From positions 48,579,998 through 48,643,997 of the forward strand of contig OX104129.1 of the NCBI GenBank assembly GCA_944470555.2: a stretch of 64,000 nucleotides of DNA. Reading direction: 5' to 3'. Position numbers and translations under genes: made by a program. Shown here one piece after another: positions 11,236 through 23,969 of the stretch. Origin of the DNA: Heterobilharzia americana (lineage: Eukaryota > Platyhelminthes > Trematoda > Strigeidida > Schistosomatidae). The notes beneath the pieces are model-generated. The model searched no databases, was not told the DNA's origin, and saw only the letters and a list, made by a program, of their open reading frames with translations. How positions within the stretch are numbered: position 1 is the stretch's first letter; every line of letters starts with the position of its first letter.

Positions 11236-14003
11236 GAATGTGCTTTACCTTGTATATTGTTGTATTGCTGACGTAAAGTTAATTTTTCGAACTTATATAT
11301 TTAACTATTTTAAAGGCTATCTTAACTACTGAGATAACCAGTCACGTTCCTTTCTTTTGTGAAAAACTACCTTCCCAGCGGAAATACCGAAACATCTCTC
11401 TGATTGGTTGTTGTTTCATAAGATTGCTTGTTGGATATTTCTATCACAATCATCAGCGATTGTGTTTACCAAATCAGACAATGATTATTGGACTGACTTT
11501 AATGGCCAATCTAGAAACTGGTGGAGCAACCAATTAGGTTTCGTTATTTTATCTGGAAAGTTACTCTGATTATTTCAGTTTTTTATGCGATGGCTTTCAA
11601 AATTGGTGTATTAAGTTAGCAGTAAGAAATCAACTTTATTTTATGCTTCATACTTTATACGTGAACCAGTTTCGTCAATATCATACAGAGGAGAAATTTA
11701 TGTATTTCAGGATTTACATATATTGCTTTAAAAAGAAAGGTTTAAGTTATTTTGTTAAGTATAATCTTTAAGCGTGTGTAGTGTTAAAGTTATTGAGATG
11801 GTCTTTACAAAAGTAGATATAAACCACTAATTTGGTGTCCTTTTCTAAAGACCGAGAAATAACATCAAGATAAATTTTCATGATAGGTAGATTCATGCGG
11901 ACAATTCGAGGTAAATGAACTAACTGGATAATGAGGAATTGTAAACAAACAACGCAATGGAACGTACCATGCCAACGTGCCAAAATGTATGGTTTGTGAC
12001 CTCCAATAGATTTGTTCAAGGTTCATACTAAGGAGAATTGTTTTAGTATTTTCAATACAGTAAACATTAAAGAATAAATTAAATGCATATTTATGCTTTC
12101 CGAAGTGACTCATGCTAGATACAGAGCATCCATGAAGCTTTCATGGTGGAACATAACTATACAGTTTCACTAACTGATTGAACTTGAAAAACACTGATTT
12201 CCGAACCCCAACTTTGTGGCTTCTAAGTTCTGAGTTCGGTTCAAGATTAAAGTGGAAGTTTAGACTATGGAGACGTTTCGAAATAAAACTATAGAGCTTT
12301 TTGATGCCGTCTGCTATGTAGATTTTTTTTCAATGGTCGTAGAAACGCCAGTTTTTACCATCTAAGTTTTATTTCTTATTGCTTCTATTCCGATTGTCAT
12401 TTTCTCCTGGTGAAAGATGATATTCAAGTCTTCTAGAGCAATAAGTCTAGATTAGAATATGGTTCAAAATTAGAGAAGCTGCTTTGAATATAACTGAGAT
12501 CTAGGTTTTTTTCAACTTAGATTATCAAAATGAATTTACCAATCAAAGCCTGGTCGATAATATTTTATCCCTTCTACAATCAAATCCTTCGATAGGAAGG
12601 GAAAAAACGCTGAGGATGAAAATGCACTCAGCGACAGCTAGGCTAACCTTATATCATCCATCTTCACTGGAGCCTGGAACAAAACAATGGGTGTTGATTA
12701 TAAAATCACAATCTCTTAATGGGATATCTTTAAAATCCCCTAGGGCTGGAATGATATTCAGAGGCTTAGTCGTACAGAGTCAGCATATTAACCTGGTGAG
12801 GTGTCTCAGAAACATAGCATACACTCTACAACTCAGGATGCTAGGATTTTGACAAGTCAGCCCTGTTGTACAATATGGTGTGGATATTAAATCCTTGAAT
12901 ATGCAGTCTCAAGGGTGGCTTTATATGGACACTCTCATTAGTACGATCTGGAAAGCTGGAAGAAGTTGAACGTAGTAGTATAGACTCACTAGCACTAATT
13001 ACTACGAAAAATTTGGAGAATGACGAAGAAGACCGGGAATGACAGGAAAGAACTGGAGTACTACTAGATTTTTCAAGGTAGTTGGTACTTCATAGTTTCC
13101 CATATCGTAAAAGATTACTTTCTCTCTGAGTATCTGAAAGAGGAAACGGACTATTTGTGAGTAGTTGCACAGCCAAAGGGATATCTGCTTGAGGTCGAGT
13201 GACATATGTTATTTGTGTTATCGTTGGTGTTTGAAAAGTTGCCTATATCGGTTAAAGAACTTTATCAACACCCACAGGAAGTGATAGGATGAGGCTGAAT
13301 CGAAAGGTTTTGAGTCTAGCACTTTTAATCTTTCCTTCTTAGAATCAGAATATAACATGGTTGGAAATATAATCGTTCAGGGAAAACATATAGCTGTTGT
13401 CACATCCCTACCCAACTAGTAGTAATACTTCTACAAACACAGTGGAGACAATATGCATAAAGATAGTAGCTACCTTCATTCTTACAACTGTCCAATTGAT
13501 GTTGTCTACATATTATGTAGAACCTTAAGGAGGAATAGTTTTGACCAGTAACAATCCATTAGGTCATAGCAATAATCGAGACTGATAACCAAATCAGGGT
13601 AGCAGCTCTTATTCGCATATAATTAAGTAACCGTAAAATATGTCGGATAAATATTCCTCGAAGTACCCTACCATCTTTTTGGGCATTTATTGACAGATCC
13701 TGGGGTAGTTGTTTGATAGCTATGCATGAAAAGGGTCCCAGAAATTTTGATCAATACAGTTACACTACTTAACCATCTGTTTCGTCTCTTTTACAAGATA
13801 CTTTACATCCGATTCCAATTTTGTCACTCGCCCATACCAGTATGTAGGTGTTACACTGAGAAAGAACTATTAGTATAAGAATCATGACCATTGTATGGTG
13901 TTAATCTCTGTTGGTTATTATCTCATGACCAGTGAACAGAAGAGTGCATTATCTTGTTGCTTATTTTACTCCTGATAGGTTGGTACATCTTTTTATCAAG
14001 ATT
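11236..14003. other. Intergenic stretch between kynureninase and the RTE insertion
   Basis: Short open frames occur (for example about 12616-12852 plus) but show no family resemblance, no splice support and no codon bias I would trust. Promoter elements for kynureninase should lie near 11240-11600, but I cannot point to a specific one. Confidence 0.4.
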
Positions 14004-14015
14004 ACAGGTGACATA
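14004..14015 (+). repeat. Target-site duplication, left copy
   Basis: ACAGGTGACATA here is repeated exactly at 17249-17260, bracketing the RTE element. The 12-bp perfect direct repeat ends sharply on both sides. Confidence 0.85.
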
Positions 14016-17000
14016 ACCTCGCCTGGTTAACTAGTTTACTAGTTACTAGCCGGTTCTAAGCCCGGGTAAAGAGGGAAGGTTGGACATAGGGCTAGCAACC
14101 CTACCCCGTAAAACAAATCTAACCGCTAAAGAAACTTCAAAGCACAAACAAAATATAAAAAATGAAAACAAACTTATTCCCCGCTGGAATCGGAGAGGCG
14201 AAATGACGCCAGTTGGTGAAAGCCTTCGGGAAGCCAATTGGCCGATGTGTCTTCTCTCGATGAAAGCGAAAGTAAACTTGGGGACATGGAATGTCCGTAC
14301 GATGTTTGAACCCAGTAAGGCAGCCCAGATTGCAAAGGAGATGAGAAGGTATCACATCGAAGTGCTTGGGATTTGCGAAAGCAGATGGAATGGAAGTGGA
14401 CTCTCCAAACTGTCAACTGGAGAATCAATAATCTACTCCGTTACTGTCACCCAGACGACAACCACGAGCACACTGAGTATCGGAGTGGCTATCATGATGT
14501 CCTCAAGAGCATCGAAGGCTCTCATGCAGTGGGAACCAATCTCCTCCAGGATCATGACAGCAAGATTCAACTCAAAAGGAAGAAAGGTCACAATCATACA
14601 ATGCTATGCACCTACAAATAATGCAGAGCAAGAGAAAAAGGAGGAATTCTACAGACAACTTCAATCAACACTGGACAAGACGTCAGTTGGCGATATCAAA
14701 ATTCTAATGGGTGAGGTGACATGAATGCCAAACTGGGAGGGGACAACACAGGAAGAGAACTAACCATGGGTCGAGAGGCGCTAGGTGAAATGAATGAGAA
14801 TGGAGAATTGTTTGCAGAATTCTGTGCATTCAACGATTTGGTGATTGGAGTGAGGCAGTGTGTTCAGGCACAAAGATATCCACAAAGCGACATGGATTTC
14901 ACCAGATGGACACACTAAAAATCAAATCGACTTTATCTCAATCTCAAGAAAATGGAGACGCAGTCTACTTAACACAAGGTCAAGAAGAGGAGCAGATGTA
15001 GGTTCAGACCACTATCTAGTGCAAGGAACCTTCCAAATCAAGTTAAAAGCCTTCAAGGAAGCTGGTGATAGACAACCACAGTCCAAGTACAACACTCGGA
15101 AACTGAAGGATGAAACTACAAAGGAGATCTTCAAGGCAGCCATCAAGACAAAATGGGAGACATCGAGGGACATCCCTGAAGAAACCTGTGTGGAAGAACA
15201 CTGGAAGTCTTTGAAAGCTATGTGGAAAGAAACCTGCACAGCCGTATTAGGAAGGAAGAAGAAGAGAAGACAGGGAGTGGATCTCGACGGATACCTGGAA
15301 GCTGATAGAGGAGAGGAGGATGGTGAAGCAGAAGATAAACCAGTGCAAGGATGCTCAACGACAAGAGGAACTGAGCACAATGTATAAAACACTGGATAAA
15401 GAAGTGAAGAAGAGTGCACGCAAAGACAAAAGACACTTCTACGAAACACTGGCAAGTGAAGCAGAACAGGCTGAAGGCTGCAGGAGAGACCTGACGACAT
15501 TGTATCAAATAACCAGGTTGCTATCAGGGAAGAGACCAACCCAGATGAAACCAATAAAAGATGAAGAAGGAAATTTAATTACAAAAGAAGAGAAACAGAG
15601 GAAACGATGGGCCGACCACTTCAAGAAGCTCTTGAATCGACCACCACCTGCACTTCGTCCAGAAATACCACCTGCAGCCGCTGAATTACAAGTGAACATA
15701 AATCCCCAACGAAAATGGAAGTCCTGAACGCCATAAAGCTACTGAAATGCGGGAAAGCAGCAGGACCAGATGGAATACCGCCAGAAGCACTGAGAACAGA
15801 TGCAGAGACAACAGCGGACATGCTCACACCACTATTGCAGAAGGTGTGGAGGGAAGAGAAGGTACCTGACGATTGGAAGAAGGGTTACCTTGTCAAACTG
15901 CCGAAGAAAGGAGACCTGAGTGCTTGCAAGAACTGGCGCGGAATCACTCTCCTGTCCACCCCAAGTAAAATATTAAGCCGCATCATCCTGAAGAGGCTTA
16001 AAGATGCACTGGATTCAAAACTGCGACCGGAACAGGCAGGCTTCAGGAAGTACAAATCATGCGCAGACCAAATTGCAACGCTTCGCATCATCATAGAACA
16101 GAGCATAAAATGGCAATCAGCTCTCTACCTCAACTTCATCGACTTTGAGAAGGCCTTTGACAGCGTCGACCGAGAAGTAATTTGGAAACTGCTTCACTAC
16201 TACGGAGTACCGCAAACCTTTATCCGCCTCATTCAACAACTATATGAAGATGCTACATGCCAAGTAATTCACAATGGGAAGCTCAGTGATGCTTTTGAAG
16301 TGAAGACAGGAGTGAAACAAGGTATTGCTGATTGTAGTGAACTGGATCATGCAACAAACAGTGAGGAGCTGTGAGAAGAGGGTGATACGCTGGCTGGACT
16401 GCGGAAAAGAACCTAGAAGACTTGGATTTCGCCGATGACTTGTGCCTAATGTCACATAAACTTGAAGATCTGCAGGCAAAAACTAACAAGTTGATAGAAG
16501 AGGCAGCGAAGACGGGACTTCAGGTGAATATAGAGAAGACAGAGGTGATGAAGATACCGCACCACCACCATCAACAACAACAACAAACTCCAGTCACCAT
16601 CAACGGGAGAAACTTAAAGGAAGTAACCTCCTTCACTTATCTAGGAAGCACTGTTTCAACTACAGGCGACACAGGCACAGACGAGGATGTCAAAGTCAGA
16701 ATCGGAAAAGCAAGACAGGCGTTCATCAGCCTGAAACCAGTGTGGAGATCTTCTGCACTCAGCATGCGGAACAAGATACGGATTTTCAACACCAACGTCA
16801 AGTCAGTGCTCTTGTATGGCTCAGAGACTTGGCGCGTCACGAAAGGCATTTCCAATAAACTACAGACATTCATCAACAACTGCTTACGCTCGCTGCTGAA
16901 GATCAGATGGCCAGAAAAAATAAGCAACAAGGAACTCTGGGAACGAACCAACCAAGAACCTATCACTCAACAAATATGCAGGAAGAAGTGGAGATGGATT

Positions 17001-17248
17001 GGGCATGCACTGAGAAGGCCGACTGAGGACATCACACGCCAGGCCCTCGAGTGGAACCCAGATGGGAAGCGACGAGTTGGACGTCCGAGGGTGACATGGA
17101 GGAGGTCGTGCGAGGAGGAAATGAGAGCTTGTGGGCTGTCGTGGGACCAGGTCCAAAAGATCTCAGAGAACAGAGGTCACTGGAGGCGTGCTACTGAAGC
17201 CCTATGTTCCACTAGGAACCCAAGGGACTAATAATAATAACAATAATA
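14016..17248 (+). mobile_element. RTE-clade non-LTR retrotransposon (SR2-like), near full length
   Basis: The element is 3,233 bases, bounded by a perfect 12-bp target-site duplication. It has a short 5' leader, one long open reading frame region encoding an apurinic endonuclease and a reverse transcriptase, and a 3' end made of AATAATAAT-type short repeats instead of poly(A), as is typical of the RTE clade. The order of domains and motifs such as LGTWNVRTM and FADDL place it with schistosome SR2-type elements; the exact family name would need a repeat-library comparison. It sits just upstream of the plus-strand gene, or inside an upstream intron of it. Confidence 0.85.
14080..17231 (+). pseudogene. 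RTE pol ORF (endonuclease + reverse transcriptase), broken
   Basis: Endonuclease: LGTWNVRTM (about 14278), GICESRWNG, IQCYAPTNN (about 14596), the ILMG(D)MNAK site (about 14701) and the catalytic SDHYLV (about 15005). Reverse transcriptase: CGKAAGPDGIPPEAL (about 15748), PEQAGFRKYKSC (about 16030), FIDFEKAFDSVDRE (about 16135), VKTGVKQG (about 16300) and LDFADDLCLMSH (about 16420). The C-terminal arm ends with WRRATEALCSTRNPRD at 17231. Breaks in order: a 5-bp tandem duplication at 14710-14719, a 4-bp insertion near 14850-14853, one extra G near 15273, one missing C near 15703, and loss of the segment after VKQG near 16322, with a further frame change before FADD. The element cannot encode a complete protein and should not be autonomous. 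Confidence 0.85.
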
Positions 17249-17260
17249 ACAGGTGACATA
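17249..17260 (+). repeat. Target-site duplication, right copy
   Basis: Exact repeat of 14004-14015, directly after the AATAATAAT tail of the RTE element. Confidence 0.85.
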
Positions 17261-17699
17261 GGTTGGTGAATTCCTAGTAGTCTGTGCCTGTAGCGATCGA
17301 TGATATGAATTTAATTTTGAGAGAGAACTCTGGTGGTAAAACACGTAAGAAACCTGCATTTAGAGAATCTTGTCTATACTACCTTAAACAATTTGATATT
17401 AACCCCATTGCAGTGATATATCAAACCGAATGGCTTAGTTGAAATATTGGAAAGACGACTGCTGAATTTCGATGCGCATTCTGAAGTATCCAGTGATTCG
17501 TTTGTTTTAAAAAGTAGACTGTAGGAAATTAGATAAATAGGAGTTTGATAATCCAACTGACTAATGAGGAAAATAGACTTCTCAATATAGATTTTATAAG
17601 CTTCGGCGAAAGAATTGTCATTCACCTTGTCTCCCCCTTGTCATCGATTATATTGTCCCCGTTTTTATGAGTATAATCTTTATTTTCCCCACCCGAAAG

Positions 17700-18114
17700 A
17701 TTTCAAGTCAAAATGATCAAGTATTTCGAGCAAGTGGTTTATTTGGTCGTATTGCTCATGTATCTACTACAAGTTTTATCCCTAATGACAAAGATGTAAA
17801 TGAAACTCGATATAAATTGAATGTTCAAACTGATCGCTCCAACTCAGAACGGAACCTTTCGGAACATGAAAGAGATGTGAGTAGTGGTGGATGTCCTGGT
17901 GGAGGTGGTGGTGGTAGTGGCCGCAACAATACAGGGATTAGCAATTTTAGACAAGCAATTAAAATGCCCAAAGTGACACATAATTTTCTTGAATTCCTTC
18001 AACCAGATACAAGACTTTTCAATACAGTTTTAGTTCCTGTCCCACCAGGTGATGAGTCTTTACAAGCATTACGAGTTGTAGCCTCAACAATTCTTATATC
18101 TCTTCATTCAATTG
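17700..18114 (+). CDS. Unidentified gene, first visible exon
   Basis: Acceptor: a pyrimidine-rich tract ending CCCGAAAG at 17692-17699. Donor: GTAAGT at 18115, phase 1. The translation includes SGLFGRIAHVSTTSF, a glycine run (about 17898-17921) and KMPKVTHNFLEFLQPDTRLF. If the gene started here, the ATG at 17667 would serve, but the sequence before the acceptor looks intronic. Confidence 0.65.
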
Positions 18115-21100
18115 GTAAGTGAGCACTTCATTTTCTGTCTTATACTTTCTCAAATTTAAAAATTATTGACATTGTAAATTGAGTCAGTACAATTTCGTAA
18201 ACTTTTATGACTTCACTGTAAGGCAGTATGCATCATTTGATAGGCCATTTGTACACATAATCTAGTCCTCTATGGGTACCATACCTTATTCGAATACTGG
18301 ATGACACTCCCCCTAGCCTCTTAAATAACATCAGTTTGCAGAAAAAGATTGCAGATGAGACTAGCTGATGAGTGTCAGTAAGGGAAAAAATCGAGTCCGT
18401 ACCTTCTTGTCAATTGCCTCACTTAATTGAACAGTACATGAATTTTCATTACTCTTGAAAATTATTCAGTGAATACTCTCCACCGTAAATATGACAGTAT
18501 TGATTTTAACAACTTGTATCCTATCAACTATTGAGGCCAAGCGAAAGCATAATCTGCTTCCGCCAACTCACACACATATACGTTAGTTTAACATGTTGAA
18601 GTCAAGACAAATCCACAGAAGTTGAAAAACGTGAGCGATTGACTTCCAATCGAGTGATTCAATGATAAAAAGCTTTTCTTTAGAATTGATGGCCCTGAGT
18701 TCGATTTCAAACTTCTGATGATTCCTGAAACATGATAAGGTAGATATCTAGTGCTCTCTGTTTATCACCTCTTCTTTAGCTCCTTTCCATTCGTGATGAA
18801 AATGGTTGAAAAAATTTGCATACTTTAAGTAATTAATTCATCTGTTCAACCAAAAAAGAGACCGATATTGTGTTGAAAAGTAAACAGTACATAAGTCTTT
18901 TTCATGAAATAATTGATACGATTGTGAGCTGAGGAAACTCGCTGGTCAGAATGAGTATAATGATTACTTTATGTATTCTGAAGTTCATCGTAGATATATC
19001 ATTTCGTCGGACGACTTCATTAGCACTCATTTGAATTCACAATGTTTGCAGGTGTTTGCTGATGACATTGTTGTTTCGTAACGCTATGTCTTCATGAGTA
19101 TTTGGTGGTTTCGGCTAGCAGCGAAACCTCTGAAATTCTGTTTTCTGTCACGTAAAAGCCATTTAGTTAGTATTCGTGAATATTAGTGTTAATAATAGCA
19201 CTAGTTGACATCACCTCCATGGGTTATATCTCACTTCTCAAGGTTCAGTTAAGCCTAAAAATCGCAGTTGAATTTATGAATCAGTAGTCTAGACATCTGA
19301 ATCACTTTTCCATATGCCACAGCCTAACCTTATGTGAGGAACCGAATACTGTAGTTAATCTTCAAACAGCTATTGTAGGATTCACAGTCTCTAACAAAGA
19401 GGCAGAAAGACCAACATAGAATCTTGAACTGAAATGCTTCAGTTCAAGTTGTTATACTTTACAACAGAATACAAACATGAAGGGAACAGGAAGAAAATAA
19501 TACTAAAATCAACAGGAAGATAAGAGAAAGGTGGGAATAACTCAGTGAGGGTTCGTACATCACAAGTAAAGTGTCAGTTTTATGGTCGATTTCAATCCAT
19601 TTCATCGAGAATTCGCAACCGTTATTCCCTAACATTCCAAGTACCCCAAACGGGTGGTTTGCACTTCCCTACACAATAGTCAAATACTTTATCAACTGGT
19701 GTCGCTCGTTGGTTAAGCCTTTACTAACCTAATTCTATTTCAGTTAATATCGCTTGTTATGGAAGATGGTGGTTCGAAATGCATTAAATAAGTTCTATCC
19801 ACCTCAGTCAATGAGAATTCACAACTTCATCGACTGACCTTTATTATTCAGCGCTGTACAATTAGCCTCTATGTTGTTACGTTACTTGTAATTTCCCGTG
19901 GCTATACAGGGCCGAATTGCTCGACCTCTGTTGGCAGATAGATTCCTATGTGGATGCCTCGGTACTGACAAATATTCATGATGTTATACTGATCTTGGTG
20001 ACTAGCAGAGGAATCCAGAACGCGCGTTTTGTCCCGTTTGGGACTTTCTAGCCGGATGCACCTACACCTCAGTGAGTGATGTTGTCCCCGTGGGGACTCG
20101 AACCCAGTGCCCATAGCTTCAAACCCAAGAGCGTTATCCACTAAGCCACTGACGCACGATACCCACCTCTTGTGAAATGGGGTGCAGGTAAAACCAGCTG
20201 GTGAGTCCCAATTAGGATGAAACTCACGTCCTGAATTCCTCTTCTAGTCACCAAGATCTATACAGCCTATGTTGCTCATTTTGTAGGTTTACTAATTTCA
20301 CACGAGCAATGCTCTGGAAACACCTGGAAACTTCTGCGTTCAATCGCCAGCTCTATATTTGGTCACTCAGATCAATTTGATTGTACTATCTTATCTCATG
20401 GACATGTGAATGATAGAGATTTTCTTCATTCTCTTGGGTATAGAGGCTATAGATTTCATACTTAATGTGAAAAATTCGTTTTGAGACAGTGTGTTTTATT
20501 AAGAAAACTCTTCTCAACAACTTGAGAAGGCTTCAAGTGTTTGACCACCGTTTCCTTCGTAGTATAAGCCACATTCCGTGGTATCACCACGTGAGTAACG
20601 TAGACGTCAGGTATAGAGTTTTAGGGAGTAGAGGTAAATCAGTTGACGAGGTTATGAATCTTCATCGACTGAGATGGTTGGGACACGTATTACGTATGCC
20701 TAGTTGCCGATTGCCTCGTCACACAATGTTGACCGAAGTATTCCTAGGCTGGAAAAAGGCCCAAGATGGCCAGACTAAAACATGGCATCAATGTATGAAG
20801 TGTTTGACTGTTGGTTTGAGTCATGTGGGGCGATGCAGACTAGTCGGTTGGGTTCGGCTGGATAGGAGGAACCAGTAGTTGGAGACTCTAGGTGATATGG
20901 CCCAGAACTGATGTCAGTGGCGCAGGTGTATACACACATTATCCTCATCTTAACGAGGGAATACCGAATCTCACCATTTTCTCATTCTTCGTTTCTCTCT
21001 TTTCGTGCTTTATATTTCTTCTGATTGAATTTTCTTATCTACGTCTTGCAGTTCACTGCCTTTTTACTTGATGTACTGATATAAGGTGTGGCAACTCGGG

Positions 21101-23907
21101 GGTTACGCAGTAATGCTTGGTTCTATGTTGATATTGATGATGATGATGTGGATGTGAAGTACTGAACAACCAAACTGTTCCTTTTAAAGGTATTAGTAGA
21201 CGGAGATTATACTCAAGACTTAGGGACATCAGAGTTCAATGGTGGTTATGCATCTCAGGGAGAGTTCTATAAAGTCTTTAGTTTTTGGATAAAAGTATAC
21301 CAGCATACTTTAGTACTGGTTATCAGCAATCATCGATAGTTTGAAATCGCTCCACTGATCATGTTTATATGAGTCCATCCGTAGTAAGTAATCAAAGAAG
21401 TCATCAAAAGTGTTGGTTTTAGCTTTTGTTGTTATTTGTTAGGTTTAAACTCTGTAATTAGGGTTAAAATTATCTTAAGAACGAATTTTCTCGATAAATT
21501 TTCACTAGTTCCCTTTAATATGTGTACAATTTATTTTCACAATCAGGAAGATATTTAGAGTTGACTGAAACGAAACCCCCAAATAAATTAGAACGTTTAC
21601 GTCAAGCTAGTGTACCGAAAGAATATCAACCGTCTATTAATTTGCATACTCTTGGATCTGGTTTACGCGGTATGGGTCGAAGACGTGAATCTGTTGTTAG
21701 TTTACGTAGTAGATACCGTATTTCCAGAGCTACTTCAATTCAAGATGCAGTGCTGGATACTGATGGTGGTGTAGTAATGATCAATCCAGATGTTAACATT
21801 GATGACCAAAATGCAAAGAATCAAGTATCACTTGCGAAAATGAATACGAATACAATTAAACAAAGATTGAAACAGATTAAGGTTAGTTTTAACCAATAGT
21901 CCTTTTTTAAAGGTGATACTGATCGCGGACTGGTATCAGTTGGCGAACTATTGGAAAACTGGGAGCACTGAACAGCTGTTTCATCCTAATAATACGACTC
22001 TTCGATAATGTGCATCCGTAACTTCGCCGGGGATTGAACCCAGGATCTTCAAGTTTCGTCTCATACATATAAAAAAAATGTCTAAACTCATGTTATGTAC
22101 AGCAATTGAGTTCTTAAATTATATTTTATATGTGTTCATGTGAGTGCATATATATGTCTTTGTATTTTTCTTCCCAAGAGGTTACATCTATTTTCAACCT
22201 GGAAATTTGACTGAATTTTAGGAGACTTATACAACGCTGAGATTAAATAAACTGTTAGACCTTAAATGATTACTTCAAATTGTTTTTAAGGACTATAGTT
22301 CATTGAGACAACTCTATAATTTTTCCAGTCAGTTTTATTGGTCAAACAATTATTTTCATAATGAGTTGTTAATAACTTTCACCTAGTATAGTTTATTCTA
22401 TCTGATCAGGAATTAATTCATATCAATTAACAGTTTGCTTCATGAAATTATCAAGTCCTTCAATTGAACTCATAAATGAACTTCTTCTGTGACATGTCAG
22501 ACTATCTGCCCAAGTGTTTCAAGGAGTTATTGACTGGAGGTGTTTACAAGAAAAAGAAATGCTTATTTTTCAACATCAGATATTACAGTTACTTCTGAAG
22601 TATTTAAAAAAAACACAAATATAAAGGGATATCTAAGTTCATGAATTTTTTGAAGAGTATGAATATATGAAATAGGTGTTAATTCTTTTTGGAAATCCTT
22701 ACCATACTAAGAAATAAGCTCTTGTTAGCACATTCAACCGTATACAATTCAAATAAACAATAAGATGCGTCATACTGTATTAATATATCTTGTTCTAACT
22801 TTCCTGGTTTGTTCTATATCCTTCATAAGTGTCATTAAGCTTTTTTTTGAACCTACGAAGGGTGCTAGGTTTGCGAAGGTTCGGGTAATTATAACTTATC
22901 CAACTTCTTCAAATCAAATTAAAATCCAGTGAGCTTATGCTAGGAAGTTCCACACTTAAGGAAAAAAGGTTATCATTAAATGGGATAATTTATAGGTCAG
23001 AATTTGGATATTAAGAAGGCGTTTTTCTCTGAGGTGGAATTTTGGCTGTCAAATGTTTCACTGTCATGCTAGATATGGCCGTCAGCGTTTTACAGGGAAG
23101 TGAAGTAAACTGGTTATGCACAAATATTGATAACGTTCCACTTTGCCTGAGTTGAATCTGATTTTTCTTCAATTGGATGTTTGTGCGTTTTTTTAACTTG
23201 ATTGGTTGACACTTAGTCTTTGGTTTATCAAAGGTTTGTGCAGGTCATTGTAATATTCCATTGTTTGCTTCACTAGGACAAATCAATCGGCTTTTGGTGA
23301 ATACTGCGATAATACTGTGACTTTCCCTTTGATGTTTTCCATCATAAACAAATGTAACAATATTAATATTAATACTTGACTATTTACAGAGAACCATAGG
23401 TGACCAGATTCATTTATTTTATAGGCATAACTCAGGCTTCTGGTTGTGAAGACTGACGGAGGATTCAGAGCGCATGAAAAGGAATGGCTTCACTTTATAA
23501 TATAATGCTTGTTGTTCTTACTCTACAATAGTCATTCATTTATTTTGTTTTATTGACAAATGAATACCAGTTTCTGCAATTTTCAACTTGATTTAAAAAA
23601 GATGACTAAAAAATCTAATCAGAAAGTGATATATTGGTTGAGTTTTATCCCGCTTGCCAGCGAGTAAGCGTATGCATTGAAAGGTTAATAATACTAGTAT
23701 AATATTCATGATAATACAAGGGACAAACCTCTGGATACTAGTGTCATTACCTCAAGAACTCAATGTTCAGGGGATAGATCGACTAGAAGTTACAGACTGG
23801 GGCATGAAAGCTGTTAAGTGTTCACTGGCAGCTCTCAACAATTCGTCTGCTGATGTTGTCACGTGATGATAGCCGTCTTTTATTCAAAAACCACTCCATC
23901 TTATGCA

Positions 23908-23969
<62 letters not shown>

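Noticed and set aside
12616..12852. Plus-strand open frame of 78 codons
   Set aside because: No family resemblance, no splice signals in useful positions and no conserved-looking composition; treated as chance.
15012..15554. Minus-strand open frame of 180 codons inside the RTE element
   Set aside because: It is antisense to the retrotransposon coding frame; the hydrophobic serine-rich composition is the shadow of the sense frame.
19040..19080. FADDI-like reading suggestive of a reverse transcriptase
   Set aside because: No neighbouring reverse transcriptase motifs in any frame.
19902..20141. Minus-strand open frame of 79 codons
   Set aside because: Lies entirely within a SINE copy with tRNA-like head and hammerhead block.
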